Shown here: in pieces, positions 40,717 to 48,697 of the stretch | Numbering within the stretch: the first letter of the stretch is position 1 | Layout of the letters: each line of letters begins with the position of its first letter | Source of the DNA: JASLEW01 sp035544895 | GTDB lineage: Bacteria; Acidobacteriota; Thermoanaerobaculia; Multivoradales; UBA5704 | Direction of reading: 5' to 3' | DNA length: 64,000 nucleotides | NCBI GenBank assembly: GCA_035544895.1 | Contig: DASZZM010000049.1 | Coordinates: 208,797-272,796 of the forward strand | Translations under genes and position numbers: made by a program | The notes under the pieces: model-generated | Database searches by the model: none | What the model was told of the DNA's origin: nothing | What the model saw: the letters and a program-made list of their open reading frames with translations, nothing else

Positions 40717-42921
40717 ATGAAGGATCTTCACGGTTTCTGTCCGACGAAGCGGGGCGGCGCCTGGGGCAGCGCCTCGCGCACCCCGGTTTCTCGGCCTTCC
40801 ACGCGTTGCGCCGGCACGCCGCGGCGTCTGCTCGCCGTTGCGCGGCCGGGCGCCGCCGCCATGTTCCTGGCCGTGGCTCTGGCCCTGGCCGTGGCTCTGG
40901 CAGGCGCGGCGTGGTCGTCGCCGCTGCCGCCGCCGGAGGCTCCCCACACCAAGCCCGCGCCGCCGGCGGTCAAGGTTCCGCCGGACCGCGGTCCGGTTCC
41001 GCCCGCGCTTCTCCCTCCGGGATCCCGGCCGAACGCTCCGGACGAAGGCCCGGCCAACCCGCCGGCGCAGCCCACGATCGCCCTCGACGAGGTCAAGGTC
41101 GGCCAGCGCGGCTATGGCCTCTCGGTCTTTGCCGGCGGCCGGCCGGAACGCTTCGAGGTCGAGGTGATCGGGGTGATGCGCAACATCAGCCCCGACATGA
41201 GCTACATCCTGGCGCGCCTGTCCGGCCACGGCCTGGAGAAAAGCGGCGTGGCGGCGGGCATGAGCGGCAGCCCGGTCTTCCTCGACGGCCGCCTGGCGGG
41301 CGCGGTCTCGTTCGGCTGGCCGTTCGCCAAGGAGGCCATCGGCGGCATCACGCCGATCGCCCTCATGCGCCGCCTGCCTACCCTCAGCGGCCCGGCCCCT
41401 GCCATCCCGCCCCCTCCGGTCGAGCTCTCTGAGCTGCTCGCCGGCCGCATCCCCGCGGACCTCTTGCAGCGCGAGCTCGCCAAGCTCAGGCCCCGGCTCG
41501 GCGGCGTCCCGGAAGGGGCGGTCGCCGGGATCGAGTGGTCCACCTCCGGCTTCGGCGAGGTGTCGCAGGGAATCCTGCGCCAGGCGCTCGGCAGCGTCGC
41601 TCCGGCGGGCCGCTCGCCGTCGGCGGCGCCATCGGCGGCGAACGGCGGGACTCTTCCCCGGCCCGCCGCGGGCAGCGCGCTGCTCCCGCCGAGCGCGCCG
41701 GGCGCGGCGGCGATCCTCGATCCGGGCAGCGCCGTGGCGGCGGTCCTGGTCGACGGCGATTTTCAGCTTGCCGCGACGGGCACGGTGACCGATCACTTCG
41801 GCGACCACGTGCTTGCTTTCGGCCATCCGTTCCTCGGACTCGGCCCCATCCGCGTCCCGATGGCCCAGGCCGAGGTGGTGACCGTCCTCTCCAGCCAGTA
41901 CACCTCGTTCAAGATCTCCAACATCGGCGACGTCGTCGGCGCTTTCGAGCAAGATCGCCAGGCCGGGATCGTGGGGCGCCTGGGCGCGGCGGCGCCCATG
42001 ATCCCCATGACGCTGCGCATTGCCGGCTCCGGGCCGAGCAAGGCGCGCGAGTTCAGGGTCCGGCTCGCCAACGTGCCGGAGCTCCTGCCCATGCTGGCCG
42101 GGAGCACGACCCTGGCCGGCCTCGAATCGGCCAGCTATGCAGCCGGCGCGCAGAGCATCGACCTGACCGCCCGCTTCCGCCTGGCCCGCTACGGCGAGCT
42201 CACGGTGCACCAGACTTTCGACGGCGAGAACGCGGGCACCGCCGGCGCGGCGCACCTGCTGAGCGTGGCCGCCTACTTGATGCAGAACGCGCTCGAGCGG
42301 GTGGGCATCCAGGAGATCGAGGTCGAGCTCCAGCAGTCGCCGCAGCCGCGCGGCGCCACGCTGGTGGGAGCGCAGGCCGAGCGCAGCGTGGTGCGGCCTG
42401 GCGAGACGGTGGTCGTCCACCTCGACCTGGCCGCCTATCGCGGCGAGCGCTTCCGCCACTCCTTCGAGCTTCCCCTGCCCGAGGACCTGCCGGCCGGCCG
42501 CTACGCGCTGCTCATCGGCGACGGCGCGAGCGTCGATGCCGCCCGCCTGTCTCTCGCCCCCATCGAGCCGGTGGCCTTCGGCCAGGCGCTCGGACTGCTG
42601 CGCTCCCTGCATTCGCGGCGCGACCTCGCGGTGCTCGGGGTCACCGGCGGCGCGGGCCTCTCGGTCGCCGGCGAGCTGATGCCGCACCTCCCGGCTTCGG
42701 TGCGCTCGCTGTGGGGCGCCGCCGCCACCGGCAGCGCGCTGCCGCTGCGCTCGGTCATCGCCCAGGAGCTTCACGAGACCATGCCCATGCCGATCGAGGG
42801 CCTGCTGCGCCTCGACCTCGAAGTGCGCCACCAGGATGCCACGCCGCCGGGCCGCCAGGGCCCCGCGGGCCACGGGGGTGCGCGGGCTGGATCCCTCGGC
42901 GATGGGGACGGGGAGGAATGA
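40717..42921 (+). CDS. secreted SpoIVB-like S55 peptidase-domain protein
   Basis: 734 aa, ATG with GGAGAAG 6 nt upstream. A Pro-rich segment follows the signal (about 45-68, AAAMFLAVALALAVALAGAA). The S55 domain starts at about 125 (IALDEVKVGQRGYGLSVFAG) and contains VAAGMSGSPVFLDGRLAGA (Ser183/Ser185) and ITPIALM. A later FGDHVLAFGHPFLGLGPIR block gives the His-containing part of this family. The C-terminal 300 residues form a beta-rich periplasmic domain. S55 peptidases cut membrane-tethered regulators during sporulation; in non-sporulating phyla the role is unknown. Its stop overlaps the start of the next gene by 4 bp. Confidence 0.82.
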   Translation: MKDLHGFCPTKRGGAWGSASRTPVSRPSTRCAGTPRRLLAVARPGAAAMFLAVALALAVALAGAAWSSPLPPPEAPHTKPAPPAVKVPPDRGPVPPALLPPGSRPNAPDEGPANPPAQPTIALDEVKVGQRGYGLSVFAGGRPERFEVEVIGVMRNISPDMSYILARLSGHGLEKSGVAAGMSGSPVFLDGRLAGAVSFGWPFAKEAIGGITPIALMRRLPTLSGPAPAIPPPPVELSELLAGRIPADLLQRELAKLRPRLGGVPEGAVAGIEWSTSGFGEVSQGILRQALGSVAPAGRSPSAAPSAANGGTLPRPAAGSALLPPSAPGAAAILDPGSAVAAVLVDGDFQLAATGTVTDHFGDHVLAFGHPFLGLGPIRVPMAQAEVVTVLSSQYTSFKISNIGDVVGAFEQDRQAGIVGRLGAAAPMIPMTLRIAGSGPSKAREFRVRLANVPELLPMLAGSTTLAGLESASYAAGAQSIDLTARFRLARYGELTVHQTFDGENAGTAGAAHLLSVAAYLMQNALERVGIQEIEVELQQSPQPRGATLVGAQAERSVVRPGETVVVHLDLAAYRGERFRHSFELPLPEDLPAGRYALLIGDGASVDAARLSLAPIEPVAFGQALGLLRSLHSRRDLAVLGVTGGAGLSVAGELMPHLPASVRSLWGAAATGSALPLRSVIAQELHETMPMPIEGLLRLDLEVRHQDATPPGRQGPAGHGGARAGSLGDGDGEE

Positions 42922-45308
42922 GAGCGCGGGATCTCCAGCTGCCAGCGCCGGACCCATCCAACATGACCTCGCGGGCCGCTCCCGCCCTGCCGTCGCGGCA
43001 AGGCGTCGGACTAGCCCGCATTTCTCTCCGACCCTCTGCCGCGGCGGCGGCCCTGCTGCTTGCCGCGGCCCTGCCGCTTGCCGCGCCCCCGCCTGCCGCC
43101 GCCACCCAGGTCAGGATCTTCCAGACACACAACCAGGCGGGGTTTCTTGCCGGCAAGCTCTCCGGGGTGAGCGTCGACGCGCTGGGACGCATGCAGCTCG
43201 CTCCGCGCGCCCGCCGGGTGGCCGCGGTCGGCGAGCCGTTCCTGCTCTCGGCCGCGGCGCTTCCCGACGGCTGGGTGGTGGGAACGGGCAATGCCGGCAA
43301 GGTGCTGTTCATCGACCGCAAGGGCGCCGTCAAGGAGCTCTTTGCCGCTCCCGAGCCGGAGGTCTTCGCGCTGTGGGCCGACCCGGACGGGACGGTTTGG
43401 GCCGGCACCTCTCCGCACGGCAAGGTCTACCGGATCTCCCAGGGCAAGGCCGTCCCCTTCTTCGATCCGGGCGAGACCTACATCTGGGCCCTTGCCCGCC
43501 GGGCCGACGGCGCCCTGCTGGTGGCGACCGGCACGCACGGCAAGCTCTACCGCGTCGATGGCCAAGGGCATGGCGAGGTCGCCTTCGCAAGCCATGACGC
43601 CCACCTGCGCTCGCTCGTGGCGCTGCCCGGCGGCGACGTGCTCGTCGGCACCGCCGGGCAGGGCCTGATCGTGCGCCTCGACCGCGCCGGCAGGGCGCAG
43701 ACCCTCTTCGACGCCGACGAGCCGGAGGTGGTGGCCCTCGCCGCGGCGCCGGACGGCACCTGCTATGCGGCGGCGGTGGCGTCGGAGGCCAGCCTGCTGG
43801 ACCTTGCCAAGGAGGCGGCGGCTGCCGCGCCGGGGGCCGCGCCGGCGCCCGGGGGCGCCAAGCCCGGCGGCAAGCCCAAGCCGGCGGTCAGCGTCACCGT
43901 CGAGGAAGCAGCCGAGGCCGCCCCGGCCGCCAGCGCCCGCCGGCCCGGCGCGCCGCGCAGCGAGGTGCTGAAGATCTCGGCGGACGGCACGGTCGAGAGC
44001 GTCTGGAGCTTTGCCGGCGACACCGTGTTCAGCTTGCGCTGGCAGGGCGACCGTCTCTGGGTCGGCACCGGGATGGAAGGCAAGCTGTACAGCTACCGTA
44101 AGAGCCAGATGGCGCTCGAAGAAGAAGTCGACGAGCGCCAGGTCGTGGCCCTGCTGCCCGGCGATGCGGGCCCGGCCTTCGCCACCACCAACGGCGCCGC
44201 GCTCTATCACGTCACCGCCGGGACCGTGAGCCGGGGCACCTATACCAGCGCCGTGCTCGACGCCGGGCAGATCTCCCGTTTCGGCTCCCTGCACTGGCGC
44301 GGCGAAGTGCCCGCCGGCGCCGCGCTGCGCTTCAGCGTGCGCACCGGCATGAGCTCGGTGCCGGACGGCAATTGGGGTCCCTGGACTGCCGTGACGGCGC
44401 CCGGCCAGGAGGACGAGCTGCCGCTCGGCACCCTGCCGCGCGGCCGCTACGTGCAGTGGCGCGCCGAGCTCGAAGCCGGCGCCGCGGGCGGCGGGCGCGA
44501 CGGCTCGCCGCAGCTCTACGGCATCGAGCTCTCCTACCGGCAGGAGAACCTGCGTCCCAGGATCACCGCCCTGGTGGCTCTCGAGCCCGGGCAGATCCTC
44601 GTGCCGGCCAACTTCAACCCGGCCAGCCAGGTCTATGAACCGGCCCACCCCAACCGCGAGGGGATCTTCACCACGCCCGGCGCGCCGCCGAACGACGAGG
44701 GGGGCAGGGTCAAGCCGCTGTGGAAGAAGGGCTACCGCACCTTGCGCTGGACCGCCAGCGATCCCAACGAGGACACCCTGGCCTTCGAGCTCGACTTCCG
44801 CCTGGCGGACGCGCCGGACTCGGCTCCCTGGCTGAAGATGGCCGGCGACGTCGAAGAGGACCACTACAGCTTCGACGCCACCGCGCTGCCCGACGGCGTC
44901 TATCGCTTTCGGCTATCCGCCTCCGACCGCCCGAGCAACGATCCGGACACCGCGCTCACCGCCGAGCGGGTGAGCGACCCGGTGGTCATCGACCACACCC
45001 CTCCCGTCCTTGTCGCGGTCGAGCGGGAGGGCAAGCTGCTGCGCGTCAAGCTCCACGACAATGCCAGCCCGATCCGCGAGGCGGTCTACAGCTTCAATGC
45101 CACGCCTTGGAAGCCGGCGCGGGCCGCCGACGGACTGCTCGACGAGCAGACCGAGACGGTCCTCATCGACACCGGCGATCTCGGCGGGCGGCCGGCGACG
45201 CCGTCCGGGCCGCCGCTGCTGTTGCTGCGCGTCACCGATGCCGCTTACAATGTCGTGACCTTCAACCTCAGCCCGCACCTCGCCTCCCATCCCGAACCGG
45301 CCCGATGA
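42918..45308 (+). CDS. secreted beta-propeller protein of unknown function
   Basis: 796 aa from ATG 42918, which overlaps the S55 gene by 4 bp (ATGA); an ATG at 42963 has no ribosome site. Signal about 40-62 (AAAAALLLAAALPLAAPPPA). Propeller-like repeats (GKVLFIDRKGAVKELF, GTSPHGKVYRISQGKAVPFF, ATGTHGKLYRVDGQG) fill about 85-450, interrupted by a low-complexity Ala/Pro/Gly linker. The C-terminal half has Ig/FN3-like beta-domains. Coupling with the S55 peptidase on one side and coaD on the other suggests a shared transcript; a scaffold or substrate-binding partner for the peptidase is possible. Confidence 0.75.
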   Translation: MRARDLQLPAPDPSNMTSRAAPALPSRQGVGLARISLRPSAAAAALLLAAALPLAAPPPAAATQVRIFQTHNQAGFLAGKLSGVSVDALGRMQLAPRARRVAAVGEPFLLSAAALPDGWVVGTGNAGKVLFIDRKGAVKELFAAPEPEVFALWADPDGTVWAGTSPHGKVYRISQGKAVPFFDPGETYIWALARRADGALLVATGTHGKLYRVDGQGHGEVAFASHDAHLRSLVALPGGDVLVGTAGQGLIVRLDRAGRAQTLFDADEPEVVALAAAPDGTCYAAAVASEASLLDLAKEAAAAAPGAAPAPGGAKPGGKPKPAVSVTVEEAAEAAPAASARRPGAPRSEVLKISADGTVESVWSFAGDTVFSLRWQGDRLWVGTGMEGKLYSYRKSQMALEEEVDERQVVALLPGDAGPAFATTNGAALYHVTAGTVSRGTYTSAVLDAGQISRFGSLHWRGEVPAGAALRFSVRTGMSSVPDGNWGPWTAVTAPGQEDELPLGTLPRGRYVQWRAELEAGAAGGGRDGSPQLYGIELSYRQENLRPRITALVALEPGQILVPANFNPASQVYEPAHPNREGIFTTPGAPPNDEGGRVKPLWKKGYRTLRWTASDPNEDTLAFELDFRLADAPDSAPWLKMAGDVEEDHYSFDATALPDGVYRFRLSASDRPSNDPDTALTAERVSDPVVIDHTPPVLVAVEREGKLLRVKLHDNASPIREAVYSFNATPWKPARAADGLLDEQTETVLIDTGDLGGRPATPSGPPLLLLRVTDAAYNVVTFNLSPHLASHPEPAR

Positions 45309-45865
45309 GCCAGCACATCGCCGTCTATCCCGGCTCTTTCGACCCGCTCCACAACGGCCATCTCGACATCATCGAGCGTTGCGCCCCGCTCTTCGACAGC
45401 GTCGTCATCGCGGTGCTGCGCAATGAGGCCAAGCGGGCGCTGTTCACCGTCGACGAGCGGGTGGCGATCATCGGCGAGCTGATGGGCGGCCGCGCCGAAT
45501 GCCGGGTCGAGAGCTTCTCGGGCCTGCTGGTCGACTTCATGGACCGGATCGGGGCCCGCATCGTGGTGCGCGGCTTGCGCGCGGTCTCCGACTTCGAGTA
45601 CGAGTTCCAGATGGCCTTGATGAACCGCCGGCTCAATCCGCGGGTCGAGACGGTGTTCATGACTCCGAAAGAGGAGTACAGCTACCTGTCGAGCCGTCTG
45701 GTCAAAGAAGTCTTCGCCCTGGGCGGCGACCTCTCCGGCCTGGTCCCCGATGCGGTGCTCGCCCGCCTGCGCCAGCGCCTGCTTCCGGTGTCCGAGCGCG
45801 GGAACCGGCGGCCTGGCGCCTCGGCGCGCCCGTCCCCCGGCGCCCGCCGCCGCTCGCTCGACTGA
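45305..45865 (+). CDS. coaD: phosphopantetheine adenylyltransferase
   Basis: 186 aa, ATG overlapping the upstream stop by 4 bp. Typical CoaD: YPGSFDPLHNGHLDIIERC with the HxGH motif (16-19), RGLRAVSDFEYEFQMALMNR, and SYLSSRLVKEVFALGGDLS close to the ISSTxVRE motif. It converts 4'-phosphopantetheine and ATP to dephospho-CoA, the fourth step of CoA synthesis. The C-terminus extends about 25 residues beyond the family norm as a basic tail (RGNRRPGASARPSPGARRR). It is the only core metabolic gene of this coupled operon. Confidence 0.95.
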   Translation: MSQHIAVYPGSFDPLHNGHLDIIERCAPLFDSVVIAVLRNEAKRALFTVDERVAIIGELMGGRAECRVESFSGLLVDFMDRIGARIVVRGLRAVSDFEYEFQMALMNRRLNPRVETVFMTPKEEYSYLSSRLVKEVFALGGDLSGLVPDAVLARLRQRLLPVSERGNRRPGASARPSPGARRRSLD

Positions 45866-45897
45866 GCCCCGAAGGCCCCAATGCCGGCGCTGACACC

Positions 45898-46962
45898 ATG
45901 AGTCTCGAGCGCTTCCTGCTGCGCATGCCCAAGGTCGAGCTGCACGTGCACCTCGAAGGGTCGATGCGCCCGTCGGTGCTGCTCGAGCTGTCGCGGCGCA
46001 ACGGGGTCGAGCTGCCGGCGCGCGACGAAGCCGGCCTGAAGCGATGGTTCCGCTTCCGCGACTTCGAGCACTTCGTCGAGGTCTACCTGACCTGCTCGCG
46101 GGCGCTGCGCGCCCCCGAGGACTTCAAGCTCCTGGCCGCCGATTTCCTGGCCGAGCAGGCGCTGCAGAACGTGCTCTACAGCGAGGTCCACTTCACCATC
46201 TCGACGCACCTCGCCAACGGCGCGAATGGCGGCGAGGTGCTGGCCGCCCTGGCCGAGGCGATCGCCGAAGGGGAGCGCCGCTTCGGAGTGATGATGCGGC
46301 TGATCCCCGACATCGTGCGCAACGTCGGCCCGGCTGCGGCGGACCAGACCCTGGAGTGGGCCCTCGCCGGCCGGGAGATCGGCGTCGTCGCCCTGGGCCT
46401 GTCGGGCAGCGAGGCCCGCTTCGCCAATGAGCCTTTCCGCCAGCACTTCGCGGTGGCCCAAAGTCAGGAGCTGCACCGGGTGGCGCACGCCGGCGAGCAC
46501 GCCGGCCCGGAGTCGATCCGCTCGGCCCTGGAGGTCTGCGCCGCCGAGCGGATCGGCCACGGGGTCCGCGCGGTCGAGGACCCCGAGCTGATGGCGGAGC
46601 TGCGCGACCGCAACATCCCGCTCGAGGTCTGTCCCACCTCGAACCTCTGCCTGAAGGTGGTGCCGGACATCGAAAGCCATCCCTTCGACCGGCTCTACCA
46701 CGCGGGTGTTCCGCTGTCGGTGAGCTCGGACGACCCGGCTTTCTTCAACACCAACCTGACTTCGGAGTACCTGCGCCTCGCCCGCGCTTTCGGTTACGGC
46801 GCCGCCGAGCTCGCCGGCCTGGCCCTCGCCGGCCTGCGCCAGTCCTTCCTGCCCGAGCCCGAGCGCGACGCCCTGGAAGCCCGCTTCCGCGACGAGCTCT
46901 CGACCCTCGGCCGCGAGCTCTTCACCACCCCCGTCGAGCCCGCCAATCCCCCGGCCTTCTAA
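45898..46962 (+). CDS. add: adenosine deaminase family protein
   Basis: 354 aa. The zinc amidohydrolase pattern is complete: ELHVHLEGSMRP (His16, His18), HAGEHAGPESI (His and catalytic Glu), ERIGHGVRAVED and SSDDPAFFNT (zinc Asp). It lies 32 bp after coaD. Members deaminate adenosine, or in menaquinone-by-futalosine organisms aminodeoxyfutalosine; the sequence alone does not separate these. Confidence 0.88.
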   Translation: MSLERFLLRMPKVELHVHLEGSMRPSVLLELSRRNGVELPARDEAGLKRWFRFRDFEHFVEVYLTCSRALRAPEDFKLLAADFLAEQALQNVLYSEVHFTISTHLANGANGGEVLAALAEAIAEGERRFGVMMRLIPDIVRNVGPAAADQTLEWALAGREIGVVALGLSGSEARFANEPFRQHFAVAQSQELHRVAHAGEHAGPESIRSALEVCAAERIGHGVRAVEDPELMAELRDRNIPLEVCPTSNLCLKVVPDIESHPFDRLYHAGVPLSVSSDDPAFFNTNLTSEYLRLARAFGYGAAELAGLALAGLRQSFLPEPERDALEARFRDELSTLGRELFTTPVEPANPPAF

Positions 46963-46976
46963 GTCGCGCGGACCGG

Positions 46977-47051
46977 TCACTCCGCCCGATCGGAGACCGC
47001 CGAGACCACCGGACGCTGCTTGGCGGCAAGGGGAAGCTCCACCTGGAAGTC
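46977..47051 (-). pseudogene. possible C-terminal remnant of a sensor histidine kinase
   Basis: About 24 residues (DFQVELPLAAKQRPVVSAVS, then DRAE) end at a TGA at 46977-46979. F-x-V-E-L-P-L is the usual end of a HATPase_c domain. Nothing else of the kinase remains. Very short, so tentative; it marks the left flank of the TIR/STAND locus. Confidence 0.25.
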
Positions 47052-47218
47052 GTTCCTACGTCGGAGCGAGAGAACTGCTCAGGTCTACTCGCTTGCGGTC
47101 GAGGTTGATAGCTGCGAACGCTGAACGCGGGAGTAGGAAAGATCGCAGCTCCGTCCGTCTATTGTTGAGTCAGCTCTTCAAGCGCTGACCCAACGTGCGG
47201 CGCACCTGGAAAGAAATC

Positions 47219-48697
47219 ATGGAAAGCCTTCAAACTTTCACACCAGAAGCCTCGGGAAGCGACATTCCAGCTGGGGGCGGCGGACCGCCGGCAGAGGCGG
47301 CTTTCAAGTACGACATCTTCGTGAGCTATAGCCATCTCGACCAGGAGTGGGTACAAGGCTGCCTGCTCCCCCGTTTGCAGTCCGAGCATCTCAAGATCTG
47401 CATCGATGAGGACGACTTCGAGGTGGGCGATTTCAGTGTCCTCAGCATGCAAGAGGCGGTGCGCCGCAGCCGGCACACGCTGATCGTGCTCACCCCGAAC
47501 TGGGTCGACAGTGTGTGGGCAGAGTTCGAGAGCCTGCTGACGGTCACCGGGGCTCCCCTGCAGCGCCGGCTCCTGCCGCTGCTCCTGTCGCCCTGCGAGC
47601 CTCCTCCGTACATTGCCGCCCTGGTGTACGCCGACTTCACCCAGCCTTCCCGCCGCGAGGTAGAGATGGCCAGGCTGCTGCGGTCGATCGGCGCTGCCCC
47701 TCCTCCCGAGGCCGTGCGCGGCGAAGCGGTGCGCAAGGGGCTTGCGGCGCTGAGCGACCTGATGCGTGAACCGCGGGTTCGAGACGCCGTCATCTCGTTT
47801 CGCATCCATTTCCAGAATGCCTGCGACAAGATCGAGATCGCGGGCAACTACAAAGACCTCCACGACCTTTTGCACACCCTGCAGCTCCACTGCTACGACC
47901 GCATCGTGCAGGAGGCGAAGAGCTTTCCCGGCGACGAGCTGTCGCAGGCGAACCTCGCGGAGCACGAGGCGACGCTACAAGGTCTCCTCGATGACCTGCG
48001 CGACGTCGTCCGCCGGGGAGGTGTGACGCCGAATGAGGTGTGCTGGATCGAGAGGGATCTTGAGCCTGCCCGCCAAGACCTCCGGGGCGCCCTCGAGACC
48101 AAGGACGCCAGGCAGCTCAAGCGGGCAGCCTGGAAGATCAATCGCGTCCTGGCGATCGAGCCTTCCCAGATCAACACTCGGCTGAACGACGCGGCCAGCA
48201 CGCTGCCGCTTCCCGCCCTGATCGCGGCCATGTCCGTCGTTCTCGGCCAGATCCGAAGCCTGGACCTCGATGCCGACAAGGTGCATCAGTTCGAAGTCGG
48301 CGTCGACACGTTGTCCCGGCTTCATGTCACCCTGACGGCTCTGGTCTTGGATCACGACCGCTGGCAGGAGGCCGACCTTGACCTGCGGCTGATCGAGAGC
48401 AACCTGGAGCAGTCCCTCGACGCGCTCGAATTCTCGTGGTCGCAGGTCAAGGAGAAGCTCGCTCCGCTTGCGGACGGCACCAGCGAGCCATGGGCCGTGA
48501 CCTTCCGGCAGGAGGCAGAGAGGCTGGCACTGGCTCTCGAGGCGCAGGATGCGGCGCGCTCACGGCTTCATTTCCGCAGCTTCCGGAGGCTGGCGGGCAT
48601 CCGCTTTCACCGCGTGGACGTGATCCTCAAGGACCAATGTGATGAGCTGCGCAAGGTCGGTGAGCCGCTGGCCTCGGTGCTGAGGAGGATGTCATGA
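47219..48697 (+). CDS. TIR-domain protein of a putative defence locus
   Basis: 492 aa from ATG 47219 (GGAAAG 7 nt upstream). TIR domain about 29-150: KYDIFVSYSHLDQEW (box 1), ICIDEDDFEVGDFSVLSMQE (BB loop) and LIVLTPNWVDSVWAEFESLL, where Glu102 or Glu104 sits at the place of the NADase catalytic Glu. The remaining 340 residues are all-helical and match no family I know. Bacterial TIRs in defence systems consume NAD+ or make cyclic-ADP-ribose-type signals. The gene overlaps the STAND ATPase start by 4 bp, so the two proteins are made together; the STAND partner probably senses the trigger. Confidence 0.85.
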   Translation: MESLQTFTPEASGSDIPAGGGGPPAEAAFKYDIFVSYSHLDQEWVQGCLLPRLQSEHLKICIDEDDFEVGDFSVLSMQEAVRRSRHTLIVLTPNWVDSVWAEFESLLTVTGAPLQRRLLPLLLSPCEPPPYIAALVYADFTQPSRREVEMARLLRSIGAAPPPEAVRGEAVRKGLAALSDLMREPRVRDAVISFRIHFQNACDKIEIAGNYKDLHDLLHTLQLHCYDRIVQEAKSFPGDELSQANLAEHEATLQGLLDDLRDVVRRGGVTPNEVCWIERDLEPARQDLRGALETKDARQLKRAAWKINRVLAIEPSQINTRLNDAASTLPLPALIAAMSVVLGQIRSLDLDADKVHQFEVGVDTLSRLHVTLTALVLDHDRWQEADLDLRLIESNLEQSLDALEFSWSQVKEKLAPLADGTSEPWAVTFRQEAERLALALEAQDAARSRLHFRSFRRLAGIRFHRVDVILKDQCDELRKVGEPLASVLRRMS

